From Bacillota bacterium (GTDB lineage Bacteria > Bacillota > Clostridia > Lachnospirales > Anaerotignaceae), in contig JAFWDD010000044.1 in assembly GCA_017534115.1 (NCBI GenBank), forward strand, positions 1 through 46,197: DNA of 46,197 nucleotides, given 5' to 3'. Of this stretch, positions 8,321-16,902 are shown piece after piece; the first letter of the stretch is position 1, and each line of letters starts with the position of its first letter. A program made the position numbers and the translations under genes. Under the pieces are notes generated by a model. The model saw nothing but the letters and a program-made list of their open reading frames with translations. It did not search any database and was not told the origin of the DNA.

Positions 8321-9718
8321 TTACGCTTCTTCAGGTTCGTTGGCCAGATCCTTCTTCTCTCTGCGTTTTACGTAATCGAATGTGATCTTAGCTACTGTAC
8401 CTGCCATTACGATCAGGCCGATAATGTTTGGAATAGCCATAAGACCGTTTAACGTATCAGAAATATCCCAGATAAGGTCTACGGATGCTACGCAGCCCAA
8501 AATTACTGTGAAAATGAAGATACATTTGTAAACGATAGCTTTTCCTGTGCCTGCAAGGAAGTTAAAGCATCTTTCACCGTAATAGGACCAGCCGATAATT
8601 GTTGAAAGAGCGAAAAGTACGATTGCTATTGATACAAAGATACCTGCGCCTGAGCCGAATCCGTTGTGGAAGGCTTCAATCGTAAGAGCCGCGCCCTTGT
8701 TTTCAGTTACTTTGTAGATTCCTGATGAAAGTATCGCTAAAGCTGTAATTGTACATACGATGATTGTATCAGCGAATACTTCGAAACATCCCCACATAGC
8801 CTGTCTTGCGGGTTCCTTCTGGTCGGAAGCGCTATGTACGAGAGCTGAGGAACCAAGACCCGCTTCGTTTGAGAATACGCCTCTGGCTACGCCGTAACGC
8901 ATTGCCTGGCTCATTGCGTAACCCAGAACACCGCCGCCGATAGCTCTTACTCTGAACGCGCCTGCGAAAATATTGCCGAACGCGTCAGGAAGTCCGCCGC
9001 GGTTAATGATAATAAGAATAATACCGCCTACGATGTAAAGAATAGCCATAAAAGGAACTATTTTCTCTGTTACACCGGCAATTCTCTTAAGTCCGCCGAT
9101 GATTACGAGAGCTGTTACGATAGCGAGGCAGATACCTGTTACCACCATAGGTACTCCGAATGTGGAGTTAAGTGATGAAGCAACTGAGTTTGCCTGTACT
9201 CCGGAACCGATACCGAAGGACGCAAGCACTGTGAATAATGCGAAAAGTCCGCCAAGCCATTTGATTCCCATACCTTTTTTAATGGAAACCATGGGGCCGC
9301 CAAGCCAGTCGCCGTTGGCGTCTTTTTCACGATATTTCATAGCAAGAGCGATCTCTGCGTATTTTGTCATCATTCCGAAGAATGCCGAAATCCACATCCA
9401 GAAAACCGCGCCGGGTCCACCGGACATGATAGCCGTAGCAACACCAACGATATTACCTGTACCGATTGTAGCCGCCAGAGCCGTGGTCAGAGCCTGGAAC
9501 TGGGATACTGATTTCGCATCACTGGTCGTACGCACGCTTTTGTCTCTGAAAATGGAAGCGAATGTATTGTGCCACCATAATTTAAAATGTCCTACCTGGA
9601 AAAAATGTGTTCTGATACAAATGTATATGCCGACGCATACGAAAACCGTACACATTATAGGTCCCCAAACGAAACCGTTTACCGCGCCGTTTACACTTGC
9701 TATACCTTGAGCAACCAA
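8321..9718 (-). CDS. Sodium:alanine/glycine symporter, AGCS family
   Basis: 465 residues with about 10-11 hydrophobic helices. Family blocks include TALAATIGTGNIVGVATAI near residues 78-96, PGAVFWMWISAFFGMMTKYAE, and GVARGVFSNEAGLGSSALVH. These are typical of Na+-coupled alanine or glycine symporters (AlsT/AgcS type). The start is TTG, eight bases after AAGGAG, with no alternative ATG nearby. It is a single-gene unit with its own terminator. Choice between alanine and glycine as substrate is not possible from sequence. Confidence 0.94.
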   Translation of the reverse strand: MVAQGIASVNGAVNGFVWGPIMCTVFVCVGIYICIRTHFFQVGHFKLWWHNTFASIFRDKSVRTTSDAKSVSQFQALTTALAATIGTGNIVGVATAIMSGGPGAVFWMWISAFFGMMTKYAEIALAMKYREKDANGDWLGGPMVSIKKGMGIKWLGGLFALFTVLASFGIGSGVQANSVASSLNSTFGVPMVVTGICLAIVTALVIIGGLKRIAGVTEKIVPFMAILYIVGGIILIIINRGGLPDAFGNIFAGAFRVRAIGGGVLGYAMSQAMRYGVARGVFSNEAGLGSSALVHSASDQKEPARQAMWGCFEVFADTIIVCTITALAILSSGIYKVTENKGAALTIEAFHNGFGSGAGIFVSIAIVLFALSTIIGWSYYGERCFNFLAGTGKAIVYKCIFIFTVILGCVASVDLIWDISDTLNGLMAIPNIIGLIVMAGTVAKITFDYVKRREKKDLANEPEEA

Positions 9719-10094
9719 AATATCATCTCCTTATTAAATTATTATTAATAATGGGTATTACCCCAATTTTTACACGTGCATTATTATATCACAGGTGCGG
9801 ACAAATGTCTCCAAGAAAAAATATTCCCAAAAAGATCAGGGTTCCGCAAAAATTTCCGAAGCCTTGTTTATTGGTGAATTTGCATATTTTTAATGGAATT
9901 CTAATCTGTTTTACCGTAAGAAATGCCATTATTTCGAAAGCCATAATAACATCCGTTTATATTACATATAAATAAATTTGATACATGCAGACTCCGCAAA
10001 TTTTCCGGAAATTATAATTTTTTTATATGAATTCCGCAATTTTTGCGCCTTGAACAGAAATTTTCAGAAAAAATTGTAAGAACGGAGACTAAAA
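9719..10094. other. AT-rich intergenic region upstream of the symporter gene
   Basis: About 375 bases without a convincing gene. It presumably holds the symporter promoter on the minus strand. I see no conserved RNA or repeat until the palindromic block begins near 10095. Confidence 0.5.
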
Positions 10095-10437
10095 TATAGC
10101 CGATAACCTTCTTATACTTATTATACGAGCCAAGGGAAAGGTGCGCCTTTGGCGCAATGAATAATGAAGCCGCTTCGCTGATGAATAATGAATAATTTTT
10201 GTCAAAATCCGCCTTCGGCAGATTTAATATATGTGCTTCGCACTGAAACATTGAGAATTTTGCGTAGATTTTGATTTTCGTCAATTTCGAGTTTAGCCGA
10301 TAGTCATCACCGACTTATTACACGGATCAAGGGATGAAATCCCTTGCGGGTTCTCAGGGCAGAGCCCTGAGCCCTCGGAGAGCGGGTTTTTAGGGCAGGG
10401 CCCTGAACGGGGTTTGGGGCAGAGCCCCATGAAAACA
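10095..10437 (-). repeat. Compound intergenic palindromic repeat, copy 2 (inverted)
   Basis: Read on the minus strand this is the same repeat family. It begins with GGGGCTCTGCCCC, continues with CAGGGCTCTGCCCTG and AAGGGATTTCATCCCTT, then a diverged linker, GTGCGAAGCAC, a TCTGCC/GGCGGA palindrome, the TTATTCATTATTCATCAGCG segment and a GCGCC/GGCGC palindrome. It ends in the start of another linker near 10100. The orientation is opposite to the copies at 7.9 and 22.3 kb. Confidence 0.8.
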
Positions 10438-10441
10438 GCAT

Positions 10442-10470
10442 AAAAAAAACGCACCACAAAGGTGATGCGC
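10442..10470 (-). terminator. Terminator of the YbjQ-like gene
   Basis: On the minus strand CGCATCACC / GTGGTGCG is followed by eight T, about 15 bases past the stop codon. Confidence 0.8.
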
Positions 10471-10484
10471 GCGAAACCATATCC

Positions 10485-10805
10485 TTATTTGAACTTAACA
10501 GCCGTCCCGTATGCCAAGACCTCGGAAGCTCCTTCCATAATGGAAGATGTGGCATACCTGATGGAAACAACGGCGTCTGCGCCCAGCTTTTCCGCCTCTG
10601 TGGACATCCTGGACAAAGCCTCCTGTCTGGCTTCCATAAGCATTTCCGTGTATCCTTTTATCTCTCCGCCCACAATGGTCTTAAACCCGGCCATAAGATC
10701 CTTTCCTATGTGCTTGGACTGTACAATACTCCCTGAAACAGGCCCCAAAACCTCATATTCCTTCCCGGGAATATTTTCCGTATTTGTAAGAATCATTTTC
10801 TGCAT
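10485..10805 (-). CDS. YbjQ/UPF0145 family protein (putative heavy-metal-binding domain)
   Basis: 106 residues matching the YbjQ family across its length: YEVLGPVSGSIVQSKHIGKD near the start, then GGEIKGYTEML, ARQEALSRM and GADAVVSIRYATS. The family forms pentamers; the 'heavy-metal-binding' name rests on weak evidence and the function is not settled. The ATG at 10805 follows AGAAAGG by eight bases; a GTG nine bases upstream is less likely. It lies 44 bases after the deacetylase gene and may be co-transcribed with it. Confidence 0.88.
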   Translation of the reverse strand: MQKMILTNTENIPGKEYEVLGPVSGSIVQSKHIGKDLMAGFKTIVGGEIKGYTEMLMEARQEALSRMSTEAEKLGADAVVSIRYATSSIMEGASEVLAYGTAVKFK

Positions 10806-10849
10806 ATCGTACACCTTTCTATCTCCTTTTCAAAATCCAATCATGTCTG

Positions 10850-11590
10850 TCATTCAGCGTCTTTGTATACCTCTCCGGATAAAAGGCCTATCCCTTTCGC
10901 CTCCATAAGCTCTGTGACCGTCACCAGCCGGTACCCTCTTTTTATAAGCCCCGGTATGATCCTTTCGCAGGCCTCCGCAGTCGAAGGAAATATATCGTGC
11001 ATTAGAATTATATCTCCGTCCCGAGCACTGCTGTAAACCGCATTCACGATTTTATCGCTGTCCTGGCTTTCCCAGTCCAGAGTATCCAGCGACCAGAGAA
11101 TTACCGGCCTCTTTGTCAGCTGGGCCGTCCGTTTCTCGTTTTTCCCGAAAGGCGGACGCGCAACCATTGCTTCTTCGCCTGTGATCGCCTTCAATAATTC
11201 ATCCGTCCTTGCAAATTCCCTCAGCATTTCGGAATCCGTCATATTCCCGGACATCCTGTGGCTGTATGAATGATTCCCTATGAGGCAGCCTGCCTTAATC
11301 TGCCTTTCGATTATGTCCTCCGCGCCGGAAATATTCTCACCGACTACAAAAAATGTAGCTCTTGCATCGTACTTTTCCAATACATCCAGAATCCTCTCCG
11401 TAACCTCCCGATTGGGCCCGTCATCAAATGTAAGAGCGATCATGGGCTTTTCCGGATCGGAATCGTTTCGTTTGAACACATACTGCGGTATCTGGGAAAA
11501 ACTCATCTCGGCCCGGCTTCCGCTGCGAATCACGGAAAGCACCAGCCCAATCATTACAAAAATAATTAATAGCTTCCATTTTGCGGACAT
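10850..11590 (-). CDS. Polysaccharide deacetylase (NodB domain), membrane-anchored
   Basis: 246 residues. An N-terminal hydrophobic helix (about 6-21) would anchor or export the protein. The NodB/CE4 motifs follow in order: TFDDGP (54-59), HSYSH metal site (107-111), RPPFG (145-149), DTLDW (169-173) and LMHD (196-199). All catalytic and metal residues appear present, so it is probably an active carbohydrate deacetylase acting on peptidoglycan or another N-acetylated glycan. It resembles PdaA/PdaB-type proteins, but spore specificity cannot be claimed. Confidence 0.91.
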   Translation of the reverse strand: MSAKWKLLIIFVMIGLVLSVIRSGSRAEMSFSQIPQYVFKRNDSDPEKPMIALTFDDGPNREVTERILDVLEKYDARATFFVVGENISGAEDIIERQIKAGCLIGNHSYSHRMSGNMTDSEMLREFARTDELLKAITGEEAMVARPPFGKNEKRTAQLTKRPVILWSLDTLDWESQDSDKIVNAVYSSARDGDIILMHDIFPSTAEACERIIPGLIKRGYRLVTVTELMEAKGIGLLSGEVYKDAE

Positions 11591-11654
11591 ATCCTCAAAT
11601 CCGAAATCAAATCAGTTTTAATTATATGCCCAAACCGATGAATTCAGTATGCTT

Positions 11655-12119
11655 TTAGTCCTCTGAAGGAGGAAGATTCGCGATTATCTGAAGATTCTGT
11701 TTGTTCAAAAGCAGATTCTCGGAAAAAGGATTCACAACCATGGCTTCCGTTGTGGGAACGTTGAGAACCATTTTTATGCACTCAGTAAAGGGTATTTTTA
11801 TTCCGGGAGCGTTTTTCTTCTGGTCCTCGGGGATTTTTTCCTCCATTGTGAACACAGGGAAATATATCTTTCCGTCCTTTGTCTTAAGAAGTCCGGGATT
11901 TAATTTAACTTTGTCCTTAGGGCTTATTTTCTCACCGGGTTTTGCCTCTGCAAACCTCTTCTGGTCCTCTTCCGAAAATACCATTCTGGCTGAGATATAT
12001 ACATCGGAATCCCTGAGACAGGACATAACTGTCTTAAAATTATATTCGTTCTTGTTTTCCATAAAGTCTTTAATAAGCTCTGTTACTATATGCCCTCCGG
12101 CAAGCATTTCCTTACGCAT
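11655..12119 (-). CDS. SseB-like family protein
   Basis: 154 residues, no signal or membrane segment. The pattern VYISARMVFSEED, then LKTKDGKIYFPVFTMEEK, then AMVVNPFSENLLLNKQNL is that of the SseB N-terminal domain family (enhanced serine sensitivity). The biochemical role of this family in Clostridia is not established. It stands alone, 64 bases upstream (in the transcription sense) of the deacetylase gene. Confidence 0.7.
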   Translation of the reverse strand: MRKEMLAGGHIVTELIKDFMENKNEYNFKTVMSCLRDSDVYISARMVFSEEDQKRFAEAKPGEKISPKDKVKLNPGLLKTKDGKIYFPVFTMEEKIPEDQKKNAPGIKIPFTECIKMVLNVPTTEAMVVNPFSENLLLNKQNLQIIANLPPSED

Positions 12120-12287
12120 TTTTTATTCTCCTTATCTATAAATTATCTATAAAAATTTTTCATTTGCCTATAAATTATTCTTCCACTCACATATTACATT
12201 ATTTGAGCTTATTTTTCAACTTCAATCAGGGTTTATCAGAATTATTTATGGTATTCTTAAATTATTCTTCATAATCCGCTTTCGAAC

Positions 12288-12322
12288 AAAAAAGAGACAG
12301 ACTTAAAAATCCGCCTCTTAAA
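12288..12322 (-). terminator. Terminator of the unknown membrane protein gene
   Basis: On the minus strand AAGAGGCGGA and TCTGTCTCTT form a stem followed by a T-run. It closely resembles the terminator at 13111-13147, including the loop composition. Confidence 0.75.
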
Positions 12323-12350
12323 AAATCCATGCCTGCAATTTGTATTTAAA

Positions 12351-12899
12351 TCATTGAAAATTAATCTCCGCGTTCATAGCCCGCAGAATACGTTTTCTTT
12401 CATCTCTCAAATCGCGGGTAGTAAACTGAGTATAACCAACCTCCCATATACAAAAGCAGCTTATATTACTGAGAATATAGGAAAAAATGGTGTCTCCTCC
12501 GGTAATCCTCGCCAAACGTCTGCTTATCCAGAAAGCAACTACTGCGGTAGTAATCAAAACAGCCGCTCTGCGCAAGTACCTTTTTACAAGCCTGTTCACT
12601 TTTTTGTACTCGTCCTCGTAATGGGAGCGGTACACCTCACGGAATACATCCTGAATCATAGGGTTGACCGCGTTTCCGTATATAAACAGATTCATATAGT
12701 CACCCTTGTATTTTTCAACAAACGTGTCAACACAATTATAAACAATACTGTTTAATTCAGCATGAGGCATAAAAATATAAGGGTTAAACATCTCCTCGCT
12801 TTTCAGTTTAAGCACCAGATCTGTTTCATAGAGCGCGCCAGACATTTTCTCAGGATTCACATCCGAATCCTCCCTGTTCCTTTTTTTATACTCTTCCAT
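12351..12899 (-). CDS. Uncharacterised two-helix membrane protein
   Basis: 182 residues; I do not recognise a family. The first ~115 residues are soluble and charged. Two hydrophobic segments follow (AAVLITTAVVAFWIS and TIFSYILSNISCFCIWEVGY) separated by a basic loop, then a basic tail. The ATG at 12899 (MEEYKKRN...) lies nine bases after GGAG and is preferred to the upstream ATG at 12935. Both large parts would lie on the same side of the membrane. Proteins of this shape occur in clostridial genomes as hypothetical proteins; no function is proposed. Confidence 0.7.
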   Translation of the reverse strand: MEEYKKRNREDSDVNPEKMSGALYETDLVLKLKSEEMFNPYIFMPHAELNSIVYNCVDTFVEKYKGDYMNLFIYGNAVNPMIQDVFREVYRSHYEDEYKKVNRLVKRYLRRAAVLITTAVVAFWISRRLARITGGDTIFSYILSNISCFCIWEVGYTQFTTRDLRDERKRILRAMNAEINFQ

Positions 12900-13110
12900 C
12901 TGACAGCTCTCCTCCCAATTCGATTCAATATACAACCATTTACAGATAATACATACTGTATTTTACCATTGCTTTCGGCAAACTTCAACCAAAATCGGCG
13001 TTCCGCAAGTATTTCTTTAAAAACAATCATCTCTTTTTTGCTGAAATGCATGGTTTTTTGTTCAAATAAAACTACTCTTTATTTATGCTTCGATTCGGAA
13101 ATAATGCCGC

Positions 13111-13147
13111 AAAAAAAGAGACAGACCTAAAAAATCTGCCTCTTTAA
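13111..13147 (-). terminator. Terminator of the rubredoxin gene
   Basis: On the minus strand AAAGAGGCAGA / TCTGTCTCTTT forms the stem, with a T-rich loop and a trailing run of T, seven bases past the stop codon. Confidence 0.85.
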
Positions 13148-13153
13148 AAATCA

Positions 13154-13288
13154 TTATTCTTCGGGTTTGAACTGGTCTTTGCCAACTCCGCAGACTTCGC
13201 ATTCAAAATCAGCGGGGAGTTTGTCCCATTTTACGCCCTGTTCGTCTTCATCGTATACCCATCCGCATACTTCGCAAACGTATCTCAT
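13154..13288 (-). CDS. Rubredoxin, short-loop form
   Basis: A 44-residue protein, found by reading the minus strand directly. It has both iron-binding knuckles, CEVCG (C5, C8) and CEVCG (C30, C33), and the rubredoxin end GVGKDQF. Between the knuckles there are 21 residues instead of about 29, so the loop is shortened as in the 45-residue Desulfovibrio desulfuricans rubredoxin. An AGGAGG site lies six bases before the ATG. It would shuttle single electrons in the cytoplasm, plausibly to the reverse rubrerythrin encoded 0.7 kb away. It has its own terminator. Confidence 0.93.
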   Translation of the reverse strand: MRYVCEVCGWVYDEDEQGVKWDKLPADFECEVCGVGKDQFKPEE

Positions 13289-13375
13289 ATTTATCCTCCT
13301 AATAACTGTCAGCCAAAGCGCCGGTCAAAAAGTCTTCCTTAACCTTTCACTCTGTCCCGCATTTTTATCAAAACA

Positions 13376-13762
13376 TTACTTGCATATGTATTCCGAAATA
13401 GCTCTTCCGATTTTGCTGATATCGGTTCTGCCCCTGAATTCAAATATGGCATTAACTCCATCAGTGAACACCACAGAAAGCCGTGAATCCGGAAATATTT
13501 CAATCAGCGCAGGGGTTTCTATGGAAAAATACTGAATTCTGGAATAGGGCATGGAAGTGTATGTCCTTCTTTTTCCCGTAATCTTCTGAAGATCAATGGA
13601 AATGATTCGTTTATTGGTAAAAACCAGCTGGTCGCGGACAGTCTGGAATGCCATAATAATGTCCTCGCCGCCGATCAAAAGATTTGTAACATCATCCCTT
13701 ACATGTTCGATCGGTATTTGTTTAAGGTTAAAGACAGAGTCTTCATTGAAACTAATTGCCAT
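13376..13762 (-). CDS. Bacterial PH-domain protein (bPH_1-like)
   Basis: 128 residues, apparently a single domain. The core RDQLVFTNKRIISIDLQKITGKRRTYTSMPY (here quoted only as key parts: LVFTNKRII, then KITGKRR, then MPYSRI) matches the bPH_1/YokE-type domain, which folds like a pleckstrin-homology domain. No signal peptide or membrane segment. The function of these proteins is unknown. It lies 49 bases after the small putative membrane peptide gene and may share its transcript. Confidence 0.8.
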   Translation of the reverse strand: MAISFNEDSVFNLKQIPIEHVRDDVTNLLIGGEDIIMAFQTVRDQLVFTNKRIISIDLQKITGKRRTYTSMPYSRIQYFSIETPALIEIFPDSRLSVVFTDGVNAIFEFRGRTDISKIGRAISEYICK

Positions 13763-13811
13763 ACTTTAATGTCTCCTTATCATTAAAAGCGGGTCTAATC
13801 AAAGAAGCATA

Positions 13812-13934
13812 TTATTCTTCTTCTTTGTTTGCAAGCATATTAAGTGAAATATGCAGGTTAATTGCCGCGCATACAAGCGCTGTCAAAGCAATCCATAAAA
13901 CAATAATATCTTTAATCGTACTTCTTTTTTCCAC
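13812..13934 (-). CDS. Putative 40-residue single-pass membrane peptide
   Basis: An ORF with a GTG start, seven bases after a perfect AAGGAG. The product begins with basic residues (MEKRSTIKD), has one hydrophobic stretch (IIVLWIALTALVCAAINLHI) and ends with NKEEE. This layout fits a small N-in membrane protein. It sits just upstream of the PH-domain gene in the same direction. I know of no family match, and it could still be a chance ORF. Confidence 0.55.
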   Translation of the reverse strand: MEKRSTIKDIIVLWIALTALVCAAINLHISLNMLANKEEE

Positions 13935-13988
13935 AGCTGTTCTCCTTATAATGCAAAAATTGTGACCACTCGTCTTTAAACTTATTTA

Positions 13989-14531
13989 TTAACCAAAGTA
14001 ACGGTCAAGAAGTCCTTTGAAAGCTTTGCCGTGTCTTGCCTCGTCACGAGCCATTTCATGAACTGTGTCATGGATAGCATCCAGGTTAGCTGCTTTAGCG
14101 CGTTTTGCAAGATCAGTTTTGCCTGCTGTTGCGCCGTTTTCAGCGTCTACTCTCATTTCAAGGTTCTTCTTTGTGGAATCTGTGATAACTTCGCCTAAAA
14201 GCTCTGCAAATTTAGCAGCGTGCTCTGCTTCTTCCCATGCGGCTTTCTCATAGTAGCTTCCGATTTCGGGATAGCCTTCTCTGTAAGCAACTCTTGCCAT
14301 TGCGAGATACATACCTACTTCACTGCATTCACCTTCGAAATTAGCTCTTAAATCAGCCATAATATCTTCGCTTGAACCCTGAGCTACGCCAACAACGTGC
14401 TCTGCTGCCCATTCAAGATCGCCTTTCATTTCGCTGAATTTCTCCTTGGGAGCCTTACAAACGGGGCAAAAATCGGGAGCTTCGTTTCCTACATGAACAT
14501 AACCGCAAACTGCGCATACAAATTTTTTCAT
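13989..14531 (-). CDS. Reverse rubrerythrin (rubredoxin domain N-terminal, ferritin-like diiron domain C-terminal)
   Basis: 180 residues. A rubredoxin-like knuckle pair (CAVCG at C6/C9, CPVC at C22/C25) comes first, then a ferritin-like four-helix domain with [22 protein letters not shown] and [12 protein letters not shown] carrying diiron ligands. This order is the reverse of classical rubrerythrin and matches the clostridial 'revRbr' proteins that reduce H2O2 and O2. An ATG five codons upstream was rejected because it lies inside the GGAGG ribosome site that serves the ATG at 14531. Strongly biased codons suggest high expression. Confidence 0.93.
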   Translation of the reverse strand: MKKFVCAVCGYVHVGNEAPDFCPVCKAPKEKFSEMKGDLEWAAEHVVGVAQGSSEDIMADLRANFEGECSEVGMYLAMARVAYREGYPEIGSYYEKAAWEEAEHAAKFAELLGEVITDSTKKNLEMRVDAENGATAGKTDLAKRAKAANLDAIHDTVHEMARDEARHGKAFKGLLDRYFG

Positions 14532-14674
14532 ATTTAAATCCTCCATTTAATTAATTTATAAAAATATATTTTTTCTCTGCTGTAAGGCTAATTATAACAG
14601 TTAAGCCTTAAATTTTCAAGTATATTTTTATATAGTAAAAATGAATCCAAAAGGTTTATATCATTATGTCATAC

Positions 14675-14740
14675 AAAAAAACCTTTGAAATAACCATAAT
14701 TTATGTAAGTTATCACCAAAAATTATAGTTTTCCAAAGGA
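14675..14740 (-). terminator. Long imperfect hairpin terminator after the MATE gene
   Basis: On the minus strand a stem of about 20 bp (CCTTTGGAAAACTATAATTT against AAATTATGGTTATTTCAAAGG, with mismatches) is followed by seven T, about 35 bases past the MATE stop codon. Confidence 0.7.
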
Positions 14741-14775
14741 TTTCCCGTTTCTATTTTATTTATAATTGCTATTAA

Positions 14776-16140
14776 TTAATAATTATTATCATCTATTTTT
14801 TCGGCGGCCAGTCGCTGCTCTTTCCTCAGCTTCACCATGTATATGAGACACATTATTACAGAAACAGCTGAAGAAAAAGGCGCCGCAAGGCCTGTGTGGA
14901 AAAGTGTTACATCTGTCATATGGCTTACTGCCACAGTTACAGGCACTCTGACCCCGAATGTGGCTATAAGGCTGTGAACCATTGAGAAAAGGGACCTTCC
15001 GCAGCCGCCGAAATATCCGTTCATGCAGAATATGATGGCAACAAGCATACAGTCTATGGAACAGCTCTTAAGATAAAGGCTGGCGGTATAAGCAATGTCT
15101 TTGCTTCCGAAAATTCCCGTTATTGCCTCTCCGTTTATCCAGCTTGCAAGGCACATAAGGGCGCCGAAAATAAATGAGATTAAAATACCGTATTTCAGAC
15201 CTTTGTTGGCTCTTTCTATCTGGTTTGCCCCTACGTTCTGGGCAGTCATTACGGAAACAGACGAACTGAGGGCGATTACAGGTATGAACATAAACAGTAT
15301 TATCTTCTCCACCACACCGACAGACGCGGAGGCGATAACTCCCTGATTGTTGACTATCATCATTATGAACAGGAAGGACAGGCTGACCAGTCCGTTCTGG
15401 ATCGCAAGAGGAACACCTATCCTCAGGATCCTTTTCAAGACCTCTTTGTCAAATTTTATGTCGCCTTTTTTCCGTTCATAGGGAAAACCTTTCTTTTTAA
15501 GGTAAATCAAAGAGCAGCCGAAACTTATTGCCTGCGCCAGAACCGTGGCGTACGCGGCGCCTGCGGCTCCCATGCCCAGACCTTTTACAAAGGCGATATC
15601 CACAATTATGTTGACTATGCACGCAATCAGCACAAAAAGAAGCGGTGTTTTCGAGTCTCCGAAGCCTCTGAAAAAACTGCTGACAACATTGTATCCCACA
15701 ATGAAAATGATTCCGCAGAAGCATATGAACATATAACTTCTCGTGCCTGCGACAGCTTCCTCGGGAGCGTTCATGCCCACAACGACTTTGTCCACACAAA
15801 GGACCATAACAACTGTAAGCACTATGGCTATAATGAGGAAAAGCCGGATGGCGCTTCCTATGGTTTTGGATATATCCTCAGGACGCTTCGCTCCGAAATA
15901 CTGGCCGATAAGGACTGTGGAGCCTGTTGTGAGCCCGACTATGGCCTGAGTAATTACGTTCATGGCCTGAGACCCTGTGGCTACTGCGGAAACCTCGGCG
16001 GATGTGGCAAATTTTCCCACGACCCAGAGGTCAACCGCTCCGTAAAGGGCCTGAAGAAGCACCGCCAGAAGGAACGGAATAGCAAATATAACAAGCGCTT
16101 TCACAACGCTTCCTTTTAAAAGATAATCTTTATCATTCAT
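14776..16140 (-). CDS. MATE-family multidrug/cation exporter
   Basis: 454 residues, about twelve hydrophobic helices in two homologous halves. The N-terminus LLKGSVVKALVIFAIPFLLAV and the segment LYGAVDLWVVGKFAT are typical of NorM/DinF-type MATE proteins, which export organic cations in exchange for Na+ or H+. The ATG at 16140 was chosen; a GTG three codons upstream is also in frame. The spacing from AAGAAGTGA is acceptable but the site is weak. A single-gene unit; substrate unknown. Confidence 0.91.
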   Translation of the reverse strand: MNDKDYLLKGSVVKALVIFAIPFLLAVLLQALYGAVDLWVVGKFATSAEVSAVATGSQAMNVITQAIVGLTTGSTVLIGQYFGAKRPEDISKTIGSAIRLFLIIAIVLTVVMVLCVDKVVVGMNAPEEAVAGTRSYMFICFCGIIFIVGYNVVSSFFRGFGDSKTPLLFVLIACIVNIIVDIAFVKGLGMGAAGAAYATVLAQAISFGCSLIYLKKKGFPYERKKGDIKFDKEVLKRILRIGVPLAIQNGLVSLSFLFIMMIVNNQGVIASASVGVVEKIILFMFIPVIALSSSVSVMTAQNVGANQIERANKGLKYGILISFIFGALMCLASWINGEAITGIFGSKDIAYTASLYLKSCSIDCMLVAIIFCMNGYFGGCGRSLFSMVHSLIATFGVRVPVTVAVSHMTDVTLFHTGLAAPFSSAVSVIMCLIYMVKLRKEQRLAAEKIDDNNY

Positions 16141-16149
16141 AAAAATCAC

Positions 16150-16403
16150 TTCTTTTTCAAATTGTAATTCTTCCGATAATCATGTATTTTAAACTAAAAA
16201 TCCGCAAAAATCAACTTTAGCCGCAAAATGCCGGTTTACGGCTTTTTGGACAATCTGCTCATACTGAATAAGCGGTACGGAAGTCAGTTTTACCCCGTAT
16301 AAACTCCGTTTTCCAAAAAAACCTCGGTGCGTTAGGGATTATTTATATAAAAGAATTCAAAAAAATATTTAAAAATTCTCCGAAAGTTCTTTACCTTTAA
16401 TAT
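16150..16403. other. Intergenic region between the pyr operon end and the MATE gene
   Basis: About 250 bases without a plausible gene. It should hold the MATE promoter on the minus strand. No repeat or RNA recognised. Confidence 0.5.
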
Positions 16404-16443
16404 TAAAAAACCGCAGGCTCCGGACTTCCGGCATACCTGCGGA
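16404..16443 (-). terminator. Terminator of the pyr operon
   Basis: On the minus strand CCGCAGG / CCTGCGG with an internal CCGG pairing is followed by six T, about 30 bases past pyrI. Confidence 0.88.
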
Positions 16444-16470
16444 ATTTATAATCAGCGGATTATTAAGTTT

Positions 16471-16890
16471 TTATCCTTTCAGCTCCGCGTCGCAGTAAGC
16501 GCAGCGGTAAATTCTCTTTTTCCTGTCGGAAAGCTTGAATATATGAGTAATTTCCTGCTCTACGGAGGTTATACATCTGGGATTCTTGCATTTCAGGACA
16601 TCCGTAAGAGTTTCGGGAAGCTCCATATGAAGCTTCTCCACAAGCTTGCCGTCTTTTACAATATTTACGGTAATGTTGCTGTCAATATATCCCAAAACAT
16701 CGAAATCCAGCGCAATATCGCTGTCGATCTTGATTATGTCCTTCTTTCCGTATTTGGTGCTGGAAACATTCTGGAGCATGGCAATCGCGCAGTCCAGCTT
16801 GTCCAAACCCAGATAATTGTATATCTCCCTGCTTTTTCCGGCTTTAATATGGTCTAAAACGATACCTGTTTTTACTCCGTCAACATTCAT
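16471..16890 (-). CDS. pyrI: Aspartate carbamoyltransferase regulatory subunit PyrI
   Basis: 139 residues. The N-terminal nucleotide-binding domain has TGIVLDHIKAGKS, and the C-terminal zinc domain carries the four cysteines C101, C106, C130 and C133 (CKNPRC...CAYC). It binds CTP/ATP and allosterically controls PyrB. The length is slightly below the E. coli protein (153) but complete. It is the last gene of the operon; its GGAGG site directly follows the pyrB stop codon, 12 bases before the ATG region. PyrI beside PyrB is common in Clostridia but absent in Bacillus. Confidence 0.95.
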   Translation of the reverse strand: MNVDGVKTGIVLDHIKAGKSREIYNYLGLDKLDCAIAMLQNVSSTKYGKKDIIKIDSDIALDFDVLGYIDSNITVNIVKDGKLVEKLHMELPETLTDVLKCKNPRCITSVEQEITHIFKLSDRKKRIYRCAYCDAELKG

Positions 16891-16902
16891 ACTGCTACCT
16901 CC

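Noticed and set aside
10307..10570. 87-codon minus-strand ORF
   Set aside because: It covers the repeat block and the end of the YbjQ-like gene, lacks a ribosome site, and its peptide is coded by the repeat.
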